Shown: piece after piece, positions 1 through 8,972 of the stretch
Layout of the letters: each line of letters starts with the position of its first letter
Position numbering within the stretch: position 1 is the first letter of the stretch
Notes under the pieces: model-generated
The model's database searches: none
The model's input: the letters and a program-made list of their open reading frames with translations, nothing else
Told to the model about the DNA's origin: nothing
Assembly (NCBI RefSeq): GCF_017592335.1
Contig: NZ_JACNMP010000010.1
Coordinates: 1 to 64,000 of the forward strand
DNA: 64,000 bases
Source: Pseudaestuariivita rosea
GTDB taxonomy: Bacteria; Pseudomonadota; Alphaproteobacteria; Rhodobacterales; Rhodobacteraceae
Direction: 5' to 3'
Translations under genes and position numbers: made by a program

Positions 1-226
1 TGTCACGCTCCTCGGTCACGCGGGCCAGTTCTTTCTTAAGCCGCCTGACCTCGGCTTCCTGATCAGTCACACGCTGTGGCTTCGAAAACTGCGCCGTCCA
101 AGTGTACAAAGACTTGGTGCTGATCCCGAGCCGTTCAGCCACCTCCTTGACCGAATATCCGCGCTCCGTGACCTGCGCCACCGCGTCGATCTTGAACTCG
201 TCTGAGTAACGAATTTGACCTGACAT
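1..226 (-). CDS. IS3-family transposase OrfA, N-terminal part
   Basis: The visible 75 residues start MSGQIRYSDEFKIDAV and contain a helix-turn-helix (residues about 20-45, including VKEVAERLGIS and KSLYTWT). A charged region rich in E, R and K begins after residue 57, where OrfA proteins usually carry a leucine-zipper coiled coil. This is the typical DNA-binding subunit of IS3 transposases, which is normally joined to OrfB by programmed -1 frameshifting. The start codon ATG at 226-224 is preceded by a GGACGA ribosome-binding site. The gene continues past the window's left edge, so whether it is intact cannot be judged. Confidence 0.85.
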   Translation of the reverse strand, partial: MSGQIRYSDEFKIDAVAQVTERGYSVKEVAERLGISTKSLYTWTAQFSKPQRVTDQEAEVRRLKKELARVTEERD

Positions 227-288
227 ATACGTCGTCCTTTGCTTCCAAAATTACCAAGCAAAGCGTCTACAAATCTAGGGGCACCTCA
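1..288 (-). mobile_element. IS3-family insertion sequence, one end (truncated by window edge)
   Basis: The stretch holds the start of an IS3-type orfA and, upstream of it, what looks like the terminal inverted repeat. Read on the minus strand the element begins TGAGGTGCCCC at 288-278, and TGA at the tip fits many IS3-family ends. The other end, orfB and any target duplication lie outside the window, so the exact boundary is inferred. The element sits about 145 bp from a tRNA-Gln gene. Confidence 0.7.
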
Positions 289-432
289 GACTCACAAACA
301 GAGACTACTGCGTGAAATCCGCCCGATCCGTGCTCTTACATGCGTCTCTGTTGAAGCCACTGTCTGCCAAGCGCTCGAAAACACGCGACATTCGTGCGGT
401 AACTGTTCAGTGTCCGAAAACAGGGAAGTGTA

Positions 433-507
433 TGGCTGGGGTGGTAGGATTCGAACCTACGATCTCCTGTACCAAAAACAGTTGCCCTACCGCTAGGCCA
501 CACCCCA
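433..507 (-). tRNA. tRNA-Gln (anticodon UUG)
   Basis: The reverse complement folds as a 75-nt tRNA with genomically encoded CCA. The acceptor stem TGGGGTG pairs with CACCCCA. The D arm is GCCT-AGCGGTA-GGGC, and the anticodon loop TTTTGGT places TTG at positions 34-36. The T arm carries GGTTCGAATCC. The layout matches bacterial tRNA-Gln closely. Position 27-43 of the anticodon stem is a mismatch (A-G), and the other pairs are intact. It is a lone tRNA gene next to an IS element. Confidence 0.95.
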
Positions 508-671
508 ATCGTGTTGCGCTAATTACGCAAGACTTGTGAATGGATCAAGAGCGTTCGGTTAAAAAAATCAAATGACAGATCAGATTTGCGTAAGGTTACC
601 CGCTTTTGTGGCTCTTTGCGTGAAACAAGCTGCCCGCTTTGGGGGCAAGATATTCAGAGTGAGGTGAGATA

Positions 672-2108
672 TCAGATGTTTTTTAGCGTTTGGTACAGCA
701 ACCGATATCTTTCTATCCGCTGTTTGTGACGATCACACTGTCTTTGGTTGGGCTTGAAGTTCACAGTGATTCTTGGAGGTGGTGCGATGGTGCCAAGTAT
801 CACTGCGTCGTGGCTGACAGCAGCAAGGCAGGCCGCTCCGAAAGCGGGTCCTATTTGGCTGTCGTCCCCGCGGCCAAGCGATAGGCCTGTTGCATCTGCG
901 ATTGTTTGCAGGACCAGATCGCTTTGCGCACCACCGCCTATGGCCAGAAGTGGCGATGGAATATTGACGACCGACGACACGACGTCAGTGGCGTCAGCGA
1001 AGCTATAGGCAATCGCGTCGATGACAGCGCGGGTCATGTCCGACTGCGTGGTGTTATTTTCCAGGCCAAAGAAGCCTGCGCGAATATCAGGATTATTATG
1101 CGGCGTCCGTTCACCCGTCAGATAGGGCAGAAAGATCGGAGAGTTTGGGTTTTGGTTTTCGGCTGCTTCGGTCAAAAGTGTGGGGATCGGGCATTTTGTG
1201 ACCTCGGAAAACCAGCTGAGCGGGCGTGCGCCGTTCAGCATGGCGGCCATCTGAAACCAGCCGCCACCGGTGCAGTGGGCAAAGGTGTGCAGGCCTTTAT
1301 GCGGGGCTGGTTTGAAGTGGTCTGTCGCGACAAACATCTGCCCTGACGTACCCAGCGAAATGAAGCCTGTCTGTGGCTTAATTGCGCCAACGGATATCGC
1401 GCCTGCGGCGGCGTCGCCGGCACCCGCGGCAATCGGTATGCCCGGCGGCAGGCCTGTTTCCAGGGCGGCGTTTTTTGTCAAGTATCCTGCAATCGCTGCG
1501 CCGTCTTTGATCGTCGGCAGCCAGTCAGGGTCCGTTGCGGTCAGATTGCAGAGTTCGTCAGACCACGCTTGTGCTTTCTGATTCAGCCAGAACGTGCCCG
1601 CAGCGTCCGATGGGTCAGTGACCATTTCGCCGTGCAATCTGAAGCCGATATAGTCTTTGGGAAGAAGCACATAGCGGATTATCCGATAGGTTTCGGGCTC
1701 ATTTTCCTTTACCCACATCAGTTTTGGTGCCGTCAGTCCGGGCATAGGGCGCACGCCAGCGATCTGAGCAGCATCGGGATTTTTGGCTTCAATCTGCGCG
1801 CATTGGGCTGTACTGCGTCCGTCGTTCCATAAGATCGCGGGTCGAATGACGGTTTGGTCTTGATCCAATAAGACCGCGCCGTGCATCTGGCCGGACAGAC
1901 CGATCGCTTTCACATCCGCGCCGTCTTGCATGACGCTGTGAATTGTTTTCAGTGTGGCGCGCCACCAGTCTTCGGGGTCCTGTTCACTGAAACCGCTTTT
2001 CGGGTGGGATATGGAAAGCGGCGCGCTGGCGGTTCGCTGCACTTTTCCCGCGTCTGTTATCAGAACCGTTTTGACCGCCGAGGTGCCAATGTCGATGCCA
2101 AGGTACAC
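672..2108 (-). CDS. xylB: Xylulokinase (FGGY family)
   Basis: This 478-residue protein matches XylB in length and motifs. It has the N-terminal phosphate-binding segment with Asp6 (GIDIGTSAVK), SGQMHG near residue 72, WNDGRS near 94, GLTAPKLMW near 124, LLPKDY near 148 and the catalytic-base segment GAGDAAAGA with Asp232. Asp6 and Asp233 are the equivalent residues in the E. coli enzyme. It would phosphorylate D-xylulose to xylulose 5-phosphate. It is the last gene of the frcB-frcC-frcA operon, five bases after frcA. No xylose isomerase is visible, so the imported sugar could instead be a ketose or a pentitol oxidised elsewhere. The family assignment is firm; the physiological substrate is inferred. 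Confidence 0.9.
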   Translation of the reverse strand: MYLGIDIGTSAVKTVLITDAGKVQRTASAPLSISHPKSGFSEQDPEDWWRATLKTIHSVMQDGADVKAIGLSGQMHGAVLLDQDQTVIRPAILWNDGRSTAQCAQIEAKNPDAAQIAGVRPMPGLTAPKLMWVKENEPETYRIIRYVLLPKDYIGFRLHGEMVTDPSDAAGTFWLNQKAQAWSDELCNLTATDPDWLPTIKDGAAIAGYLTKNAALETGLPPGIPIAAGAGDAAAGAISVGAIKPQTGFISLGTSGQMFVATDHFKPAPHKGLHTFAHCTGGGWFQMAAMLNGARPLSWFSEVTKCPIPTLLTEAAENQNPNSPIFLPYLTGERTPHNNPDIRAGFFGLENNTTQSDMTRAVIDAIAYSFADATDVVSSVVNIPSPLLAIGGGAQSDLVLQTIADATGLSLGRGDDSQIGPAFGAACLAAVSHDAVILGTIAPPPRITVNFKPNQRQCDRHKQRIERYRLLYQTLKNI

Positions 2109-2113
2109 GTTGC

Positions 2114-2890
2114 TTAGGCCGCCTGATCTATGTGCGGTGGTTCCTTTGCGCCCGTCATAAAGGCCACGGCATCCGACATCGAATAATCTGCGGGATTGAT
2201 CACGCAGAGCCTGCGTCCCAATCGGTGCACATGGATGCGGTCGGCCACCTCGAACACATGGGGCATGTTATGGCTGATCAAAATGATCGGGATGCCGCGT
2301 GCCCTGACATCCAGAATAAGTTCCAGAACCTTGCGGCTTTCCTTGACACCCAAGGCCGCGGTAGGTTCGTCAAGAATTACGACTTTTGATCCAAACGCCG
2401 CCGCGCGGGCGACCGCAACACCCTGGCGCTGACCGCCGGACAAGGTTTCGACCGGCTGGCGAATGTTCTGAATGGTCAGCAAGCCAAGCTCATTCAACTT
2501 ATCGCGGGCGAATTTTTCCATTGCAGCACGATCAAGCTGCCGAAAGACTTGCCCCATAATGCCGGGTTTGCGCAGTTCGCGACCCATGAACATATTGTCC
2601 GCAATTGACAACGCGGGTGACATTGCCAGCGTTTGATAAACGGTTTCAATACCAGCCTCGCGTGCCTCGATCGGAGAGCGGAACGAAACCTTTTCCCCCT
2701 CAAGCCGGATATGACCATCATCGGGGATCACAGCACCGGAAATCGCCTTGATCAAGGTCGATTTACCGGCGCCGTTGTCGCCGATCACTGCCAGAATTTC
2801 ACCCGGCATCAGGTCAAAGTCACAGTGATCCAGTGCAACAACGCGACCGTAGCGTTTCACCAGATTGCGGGCCTGTAAAATCGGTTCCAT
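2114..2890 (-). CDS. frcA: Sugar ABC importer ATPase, FrcA type
   Basis: A single nucleotide-binding domain of 258 residues. Walker A is GDNGAGKST (37-45), the signature is LSGGQRQ, Walker B is VVILDEPTAAL and the switch histidine lies in ILISHN. RbsA/XylG-type sugar ATPases carry two such domains; the single-domain form is typical of FrcA of the rhizobial fructose importer. The chosen start, ATG at 2890, overlaps the permease stop (TGATG). A longer frame to 2968 runs into the permease gene and adds residues without family resemblance. It energises the FrcC permease. The substrate is fructose-like by family, but not proven. Confidence 0.85.
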   Translation of the reverse strand: MEPILQARNLVKRYGRVVALDHCDFDLMPGEILAVIGDNGAGKSTLIKAISGAVIPDDGHIRLEGEKVSFRSPIEAREAGIETVYQTLAMSPALSIADNMFMGRELRKPGIMGQVFRQLDRAAMEKFARDKLNELGLLTIQNIRQPVETLSGGQRQGVAVARAAAFGSKVVILDEPTAALGVKESRKVLELILDVRARGIPIILISHNMPHVFEVADRIHVHRLGRRLCVINPADYSMSDAVAFMTGAKEPPHIDQAA

Positions 2891-3984
2891 CAGGCAGCCA
2901 CCTTTCTGATCCATTGATCGACTGCGACGGCACCGATGATCAGAACGCCGATCAGCAAATAGGTCCATTGCGCATCGGCATTCATAAGCCGAAGCCCCAA
3001 GGTGAAAACACCCACGATCAGTGCGCCGAACAAGGCGCCAAGGATCGATCCGCGTCCACCGAAAAGCGATATACCTCCGATAACGACAGCGGTGATGCTT
3101 TCAATGTTCAAAAGTTGGCCAGAGGTGGGCGAAACCGATCCGATCCGTCCGATCATCGCCCAACCTGCAAAGGCGCAGATCAACCCGGCCACCGCATAAA
3201 CCGAGACTAAAGTGCCTTTGACATTGACGCCCGACAGTTCGGCCGCATCGGGGTCATCGCCCACTGCATAGACATGTCGACCCCAAGCGGTATGACGCAG
3301 GATATAGGTCAGAAGGACAACTAACAGCACCATGAACACAACTGCAAATGTAAAGGTTGCGCCGCCGCGTCCATCTGCATCGGCCCCGATTTTGAAGGTC
3401 GTGCCAAGGAATTGCAAAAGCGGCGCGGTTGCCTCGATGTCCTGACTGCGGATGGTTTCGTTGGCCGAATACAGAAAATTAGCCGCCAGAACGATCTGCC
3501 ACATACCCAAGGTGACGATAAAGGGCGGCAGTTTCATGAAAGCCACCAGAAATCCGTTCAACGCGCCGATCGCAGTGCCGCAGGCCAGACCGCACAGGAT
3601 CGCCAGTTCGACCGGTAGGCCGTAGCGGAAGGTGAACTGCCCCATGATCACCGACGACAGCACGGCGATGGCCCCCACCGACAAATCAATACCCGCCGTC
3701 AGGATCACCAAGGTCTGGGCCGAAGCAACAATGCCGACAATGGCCACCTGTTGCAGGATAAGCGTCAGGGCAAAGGGCGAAAAGAACCGTGTTCCAAGCA
3801 GAATGCCGAACACAGTGATCGAGATCATCAGAACGATCAAAGGCACCAGGGCGGGCGTGGTGTGCAGCAGATGTTGGATGTAGCCAACCCAGCCGCGTTC
3901 ATGGTCATCGAACTGTGCCACCGTTTTCTGGGCGCCAGCGGCGGCCTGTTCATAGTCGCTTCCCCGCCCGGATGCGTCAGACAT
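2890..3984 (-). CDS. frcC: Sugar ABC importer permease, FrcC type
   Basis: An inner-membrane protein of about 364 residues in the BPD_transp_2 family, with eight or more hydrophobic segments after a polar N-terminal tail of roughly 40 residues. The family hallmark TAGIDLSVGAIAVLS is present, and the C-terminus WTYLLIGVLIIGAVAVDQWI is typical of FrcC proteins. It would form the homodimeric channel of the importer with FrcA and FrcB. The start was placed at MSDASGR (3984); an upstream in-frame ATG at 3999 adds five residues and cannot be excluded. It lies 78 bp downstream of frcB. Confidence 0.85.
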   Translation of the reverse strand: MSDASGRGSDYEQAAAGAQKTVAQFDDHERGWVGYIQHLLHTTPALVPLIVLMISITVFGILLGTRFFSPFALTLILQQVAIVGIVASAQTLVILTAGIDLSVGAIAVLSSVIMGQFTFRYGLPVELAILCGLACGTAIGALNGFLVAFMKLPPFIVTLGMWQIVLAANFLYSANETIRSQDIEATAPLLQFLGTTFKIGADADGRGGATFTFAVVFMVLLVVLLTYILRHTAWGRHVYAVGDDPDAAELSGVNVKGTLVSVYAVAGLICAFAGWAMIGRIGSVSPTSGQLLNIESITAVVIGGISLFGGRGSILGALFGALIVGVFTLGLRLMNADAQWTYLLIGVLIIGAVAVDQWIRKVAA

Positions 3985-4062
3985 ATTCAGCCTCCCCATG
4001 GTTTGTATGCAGAATCATATCAATTCGGGACAGGCCATATGGACCTGTCCCGACAGCATGGA

Positions 4063-5082
4063 TTACCCCCAGCAGAGGTTCATGCCCTCTTCGACCGAGA
4101 TTGACTCAACACCTTCGACCGGCTCATTCGTCACAAGCGCCACGCCTGTGTCGAAGAAGTCCTTGCCAGCGGTTGGTTCCGGTTTCACGCCGTCGTCGGC
4201 CCAGGTCTTGATGGCCTCGATCCCAAGGGAGGCCATCAGCAGCGGGTATTGCTGCGATGTGGCGCCGATCACGCCATCAGCCACGTTTTGCACACCGGGG
4301 CAGCCCCCATCGACCGAAACGATTAAGACATCGTTTTCCCGCCCAATAGCGCGCAATGCCTCATAGGCACCCGCAGCGGCAGGTTCGTTGATTGTATAAA
4401 CGACGTTAATCATCGGGTCCTGGGCTAACAGGTTTTCCATGGCGCGGCGGCCGCCTTCTTCGTTCCCGGCGGTGACGTCATTGCCAACGATGCGGGGATC
4501 GTCTTCGTCGCCCCAGCGATTGGGGTCTTTGACGTCAATGCCAAAGCCCGTCAGAAAGCCCTGATCGCGCAGCACGCCGACCGACGGTTGACTGACCGCC
4601 AGATCCAGCATTGCGATCCGGGCATTTGCGGCGTCATCGCCCAGTTTGCCAGCGGCCCAGCGTCCGATCAGCTCGCCTGCCAGAAAGTTATCGGTGGCGA
4701 ATGTCGCATCGGCCGCATCAATAGGCTCAAGCGGCGTGTCGAGTGCAATCACAAGGATACCCGCATCGCGCGCCTGACTGACGGCTGAAACAATGGATGA
4801 AGTGTCCGAGGCCGTGATCAAAATACCCTTCGCCCCATCGGCGATGCAGGTTTCAATCGCCTGCACCTGTGTTTCATGGTCACCATCAACCCGGCCAGCA
4901 AAGGTTTTCAGTTCGATCCCAAGCTCTTCTGCCTTGGCTGTCGCGCCCTCTTTCATTTTAACGAAGAACGGGTTGGTATCGGTTTTCGTAATCAAACAGG
5001 CCGAGACACTATGCCCCGCCGCCTGAAGCGAACCCGCAGTCGTCGCGAGCACAAGCGCCGTGCTTGCAATAAGTCTCTTCAT
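4063..5082 (-). CDS. frcB: Periplasmic sugar-binding protein, FrcB type
   Basis: A periplasmic-binding-protein-like (LacI-fold) receptor of 339 residues. Residues 1-21 form a signal peptide ending SLQA, with cleavage before AGHSV. The mature start contains [18 protein letters not shown], characteristic of FrcB-like ribose/fructose/mannose receptors. ATG at 5082 was chosen because AGGAGGACATC sits directly upstream; a longer frame to 5160 has no such support. It is the first gene of the operon, as usual for the most abundantly needed component. The 250 bp upstream, to the divergent glycosyltransferase, should hold the promoter; I see no clear operator there. Confidence 0.88.
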   Translation of the reverse strand: MKRLIASTALVLATTAGSLQAAGHSVSACLITKTDTNPFFVKMKEGATAKAEELGIELKTFAGRVDGDHETQVQAIETCIADGAKGILITASDTSSIVSAVSQARDAGILVIALDTPLEPIDAADATFATDNFLAGELIGRWAAGKLGDDAANARIAMLDLAVSQPSVGVLRDQGFLTGFGIDVKDPNRWGDEDDPRIVGNDVTAGNEEGGRRAMENLLAQDPMINVVYTINEPAAAGAYEALRAIGRENDVLIVSVDGGCPGVQNVADGVIGATSQQYPLLMASLGIEAIKTWADDGVKPEPTAGKDFFDTGVALVTNEPVEGVESISVEEGMNLCWG

Positions 5083-5332
5083 GATGTCCTCCCATATCTC
5101 TGCCGATTTTTTTGATGGGCAGATAGGCCTTAGACAAAGCGATTTTGAACGTAACGTCAACTAAGCCTGATCGGGTTGCCCTTGATCGCGATAAGCTGGT
5201 GTTTTCATGGGGCGCTGATTGGCCGTATCTGAACAAAGCAGTAGACCCTGACACGGTGTTTATTGACCGATCTTAACGGCGGGTTAACCAGCCGTGCGCA
5301 TGATGCCATTCTGAGTGCGGACGTAATTTATC

Positions 5333-7324
5333 ATGAGCAACCAGTTTTTTCGGCTTGTCGATCCCAAACCGGTTTTACCCCGGGGTGTTGTTCATGCGAA
5401 AAAGCCAAAACTACTGGGTCGCATACTTGTGGAAATCGGCGCGATTACGACCGAGGATTTGCGACAGGCGCGCAGCTTGCAGAAACGTCACGATACACTT
5501 TTGGGTGAACTGTTGCTTGCCCACCGCCTAATCACTGAAGAACAGCTTTTTCAAGCCCTTTCCATCCAATTTCGAGCCAACATAGTTGATATTGATAAAA
5601 AGCCGCCCGATCCCAGACTGATCGATGTTTTAGGGACAGACGATTGCCTGCGACATGCTTTGCTGCCCTTGTGTCGCATTGGCGCCCTCACGGTTATCGC
5701 GACCAGCAACCCGCATGCGTTCGCAAAACATCTTGCAAGACTGCAAGACGCTTTCGGCCCCATTACAATGGCTTTGGTGCCGACCAGTCAGTTGCATCGC
5801 GCGATCCAGCAGGGAAGACCGGTGCAATTGGTCGACCAAGCTGAAAATCGTGTGCAGGATATCAACAGCTGTCGCGATTGGAACGGATGGCGCATCGCGC
5901 GTCCGGTATTATGGCTGGCACCGATCTGGATGCCGCTTATGTATTTCGCGGCAAATGCCGTTGTGGCTGCTTTGTCAATCTGGGCACTTCTCACACTGGC
6001 CCTGATCGTCGGACTTAAACTTGCAACTGGTCTTGCTGCATTACTGACGTTGCGAAAACCGACTGCTCCGCGCGAGCGTATTGTGAAATATCCGGTTATC
6101 TCGGTCATAGTTCCGCTGTTGCGCGAACGTGAAATCGCCGCACATCTTATTCAACGGCTTGCCAGGCTGGATTATCCACGAGAGGCTTTGGATATCTGTC
6201 TTGTTGTGGAACAAAACGATGTCGTTACACAGCAGACTTTGGCGCATACCCGATTGCCGCAATGGATGCGAACTTTGGTGGTGCCCAAAGGCACGCTAAA
6301 GACCAAACCGCGCGCATTGAATTATGCTTTGGATTTTTGCCGGGGTGAGATTGTAGGGATCTATGACGCCGAGGATGCGCCAGACCCTGGTCAGCTGAAG
6401 CACGTCGTGCGTCACTTTCAATCAGCGCCCGATGACGTGGTTTGCCTTCAGGGTATTCTGGATTTCTATAACGCAGGGCAAAACTGGTTGTCGCGTTGCT
6501 TTACGATTGAATACGCCACCTGGTTTCGGATGGTTCTGCCGGGTCTGCAGCGGCTTGGCATGCCGGTCCCATTGGGCGGAACAACCTTGTTTTTTCGCAG
6601 GCACATTCTGGAAGAACTGGGTCGATGGGATGCGCATAATGTAACCGAGGATGCCGACCTTGGCATTCGACTGGCGCGGCGTGGATACAAAACGGAGTTG
6701 ATCCAAACCGTAACCCGGGAAGAAGCGAATTGCAGGCCTTGGCCCTGGATCAAGCAAAGGTCAAGATGGCTGAAGGGCTATGCGATAACCTATGCCGTTC
6801 ACATGCGGCGTCCTGTGCAGCTTTGGCGTGATCTTGGCGGAAAAGGCTTTCTTGGATTTCAGATCATGTTCTTATGCGCCTTGTCGCAATACGCGCTTGC
6901 GCCGCTGCTTTGGTCATTCTGGCTTATTCCGCTTGGGTTCTGGCATCCGGTGGAAGCGGTCCTGCCTCCGGTTGTGCTGGTTATGGCAGCTGCGATCTTT
7001 CTTATCACCGAAGCGATCAATATCGGCATGGCAAGCTATGCAATATCGCGAACGCAACATCGCAGCCTGATATTCTGGGTGCCGACATTGCATGTTTACT
7101 TCCCGCTGGGGGCTTTGGCGATTTACAAAGGGCTATGGGAAATGATTACCAAGCCGTTTTACTGGGACAAGACGGATCACGGTTTTTATCAGACCAATTT
7201 TACTCAGCTGCCTGAGACGCGGCCGCGTCCGATTTCAATCGGGCCTGAAACGCCTGCGATATGTGGTCCTTCAGAGCATGATATGCGGCCTCTCCATCCC
7301 CTTTTTCGATCGCACGAACGATAG
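5333..7324 (+). CDS. Membrane glycosyltransferase family 2 with N-terminal MshEN-like domain
   Basis: Residues 27-79 carry two 24-residue units separated by five residues, each of the form LLGxxLxxxxxITxxxLxxAxxxQ, the layout of MshEN c-di-GMP-binding domains. Two membrane segments follow (about 195-240), then a BcsA-like GT2 catalytic domain with DAED (345-348), TED (438-440) and the QRSRW motif (475-479). Further membrane segments lie at about 505-590. It probably polymerises an exopolysaccharide at the inner membrane. Both MshEN units have Leu where the consensus has Arg, so ligand binding is uncertain. The C-terminal tail overlaps the convergent GntR gene by 125 bp. Confidence 0.8.
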   Translation: MSNQFFRLVDPKPVLPRGVVHAKKPKLLGRILVEIGAITTEDLRQARSLQKRHDTLLGELLLAHRLITEEQLFQALSIQFRANIVDIDKKPPDPRLIDVLGTDDCLRHALLPLCRIGALTVIATSNPHAFAKHLARLQDAFGPITMALVPTSQLHRAIQQGRPVQLVDQAENRVQDINSCRDWNGWRIARPVLWLAPIWMPLMYFAANAVVAALSIWALLTLALIVGLKLATGLAALLTLRKPTAPRERIVKYPVISVIVPLLREREIAAHLIQRLARLDYPREALDICLVVEQNDVVTQQTLAHTRLPQWMRTLVVPKGTLKTKPRALNYALDFCRGEIVGIYDAEDAPDPGQLKHVVRHFQSAPDDVVCLQGILDFYNAGQNWLSRCFTIEYATWFRMVLPGLQRLGMPVPLGGTTLFFRRHILEELGRWDAHNVTEDADLGIRLARRGYKTELIQTVTREEANCRPWPWIKQRSRWLKGYAITYAVHMRRPVQLWRDLGGKGFLGFQIMFLCALSQYALAPLLWSFWLIPLGFWHPVEAVLPPVVLVMAAAIFLITEAINIGMASYAISRTQHRSLIFWVPTLHVYFPLGALAIYKGLWEMITKPFYWDKTDHGFYQTNFTQLPETRPRPISIGPETPAICGPSEHDMRPLHPLFRSHER

Positions 7325-7856
7325 CTTCGTGTTCGTTCAAGGCCAGTTCCCCCCGCCCGTCAATGGCCAAGGATGTCGTTGCTAACAGCGCCATGGACCG
7401 ATGTACCAGATCAAGCTGCTGAACCAGATAGCGGTTGTGTGAGGCCAGATGAACCTGCTTGTGAAACCGCCTGTTGGCACGGGCGAGTGCTGCCGGATCG
7501 CCCAGTAACTGCCGATCTTCTTCAACCATTTCGCGCAACACACTGATTTCTTCGGGGGCGGCATGGCGTGCCGCCAGTCTTGCTGCCAGTCCTTCCAACT
7601 CGGTCCGGACGACATAAAGTTCGGCCAGTTGATTGTGATCCAATGACGCAACGATCAGGCTGCGTCCGTCGCGCGACAAAAGCGACTGTGTCTCAAGGCG
7701 CTGCAACGCTTCGCGAATAGGGGTGCGCGATACACCAAACCGATCCGCCAATTCGCTTTCGACCAGCCTGTCCCCAGGCTTATAGATGCCAACGTCAATC
7801 GCATCCAATATCATGGCATAGGCGTCCTTTTGCCCGGTTTTAAGCATTTGCATCAT
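7200..7856 (-). CDS. GntR-family regulator, FCD (FadR-like) type
   Basis: A 218-residue regulator. The winged helix-turn-helix covers about residues 10-75 (GDRLVESELADRFGVSRTPIREAL is the recognition part). A helical FCD ligand-binding domain follows, with the Asp/His metal-site pattern suggested by FHKQVHLASHN and the terminal HALKDH. FCD regulators usually respond to carboxylic or sugar acids. It stands alone between convergent and divergent neighbours, so its target is unknown. Its 3' end lies inside the last codons of the glycosyltransferase gene on the opposite strand. The family is certain and the effector unknown. Confidence 0.88.
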   Translation of the reverse strand: MMQMLKTGQKDAYAMILDAIDVGIYKPGDRLVESELADRFGVSRTPIREALQRLETQSLLSRDGRSLIVASLDHNQLAELYVVRTELEGLAARLAARHAAPEEISVLREMVEEDRQLLGDPAALARANRRFHKQVHLASHNRYLVQQLDLVHRSMALLATTSLAIDGRGELALNEHEAIVRAIEKGDGEAAYHALKDHISQAFQARLKSDAAASQAAE

Positions 7857-7951
7857 CTGGGCCTTTCTTTAAGCAGCCATGGTGCCCGACCTGACACCAG
7901 CAATCAAGGCTTCGAATTGCACAGCCTGCGGCACGTCGCTAGCTTATGCTT

Positions 7952-8596
7952 ATGGTAGCATATGATTTTCGACATATAGATGCGTGGGTTTTCGATTTGG
8001 ACAACACGCTTTACCCGCCGCAGATGCGACTTTTCGATCAGATCGAAGTGCGCATGACTGATTATGTATCCCGCACTTTGCGAATTGATCGTGACCATGC
8101 GGATCATTTGCGAACGACCTATTGGCAAAAATACGGAACAACATTGGCCGGTCTGATGGCGGAGCACGGGGTTGATCCCGACCCGTATCTTGACCACGTT
8201 CACGATATCGATTTCAGCCCGCTTCAGCCTGACCCGCAGCTTGCAAAAAACATTGCGGCCCTGCCGGGGCGAAAGATCGTTTATACGAATGGGTCAAAGC
8301 CCTATGCCGAACAGGTGCTTGCGGCACGCGGATTGGGTGGCCTGTTTGACCAGGTCTACGGGGTTGAGCATGCCGATTACAGACCCAAGCCCGAACGCGC
8401 CGCTTTTGAGCGTGTCTTTGAAATTGATGGCTTAAAGCCCGAGGCAGCCGCAATGTTCGAAGACGATCCGCGCAATCTGTCTGCGCCGCACCAGATGGGC
8501 ATGCGCACCGTTCATGTCGCACCTGTGGCGCAACATGAACCCCACATTCACTATCATACAGACGACCTGGCATACTTCTTATCTTTACTGGCTTAG
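7952..8596 (+). CDS. HAD-family pyrimidine 5'-nucleotidase-like phosphatase
   Basis: A HAD-IA hydrolase of about 214 residues. Motif I is FDLDNTLY near the N-terminus with two aspartates, motif II is YTNGS, motif III is the lysine in RPKPERAAF, and motif IV is MFEDDPRN. The DNTLYPP variant and the overall length fit the Sdt1/Phm8-like pyrimidine 5'-nucleotidase group common in alphaproteobacteria, which dephosphorylates nucleotides or small phosphoesters. An ATG six bases earlier (7946) is also possible. It is transcribed alone, divergent from the GntR gene 95 bp away. Confidence 0.8.
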   Translation: MVAYDFRHIDAWVFDLDNTLYPPQMRLFDQIEVRMTDYVSRTLRIDRDHADHLRTTYWQKYGTTLAGLMAEHGVDPDPYLDHVHDIDFSPLQPDPQLAKNIAALPGRKIVYTNGSKPYAEQVLAARGLGGLFDQVYGVEHADYRPKPERAAFERVFEIDGLKPEAAAMFEDDPRNLSAPHQMGMRTVHVAPVAQHEPHIHYHTDDLAYFLSLLA

Positions 8597-8675
8597 CTGC
8601 ACTGCGGCAATTCATCACCTTAGAAAAACGCTCAGGGATTATACATGCATCTGAATTGTATAATTGGAGCAGTTG

Positions 8676-8912
8676 ATGACCACACAAACCCGCCCCGTCT
8701 GGCACCGATTTTTCTTTCAGGTTCCCATCCTTGGCTGGATCGCCCGCGATGTGTCAGAAGGCGATGAAAGTAATATCTACTATGCGCTTATCACCTTTGT
8801 TTCCAGCTGGCTTAGTGCGATCCTGATCTTTGGCTATCCGGGGCTGATCATACCCGCATTGATGCTGGTGCCGCTGATGTTTATCGCGTTGATCCTGATT
8901 TCACGCGGGTGA
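8676..8912 (+). CDS. Small conserved-looking membrane protein of unknown function
   Basis: A 78-residue protein with two hydrophobic segments (about residues 33-52 and 55-76), so probably an inner-membrane hairpin. The start ATG at 8676 follows GGAGCAGTTG; a TTG four codons earlier is less likely. The N-terminal 30 residues are polar and contain the segment GWIARDVSEGDE. I do not recognise a family. It lies 60 bp before the UbiH-type gene and may be co-transcribed with it. Confidence 0.6.
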   Translation: MTTQTRPVWHRFFFQVPILGWIARDVSEGDESNIYYALITFVSSWLSAILIFGYPGLIIPALMLVPLMFIALILISRG

Positions 8913-8972
8913 CGACCTGTCGCTTGGCCTTGGTTCACTTTGGACCTATCATAGTGGATCGGAGGCGTTAGA

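Noticed and set aside
631-647. TGCCC...GGGCA as a terminator of the frc-xylB operon.
   Set aside because: The stem is only 5 bp and no T tract follows directly.
5140-5160. TTGAACGTAACGTCAA upstream of frcB as a LacI-type operator.
   Set aside because: Only 12 of 16 positions are symmetric and no LacI-type regulator gene is nearby, so I did not list it.
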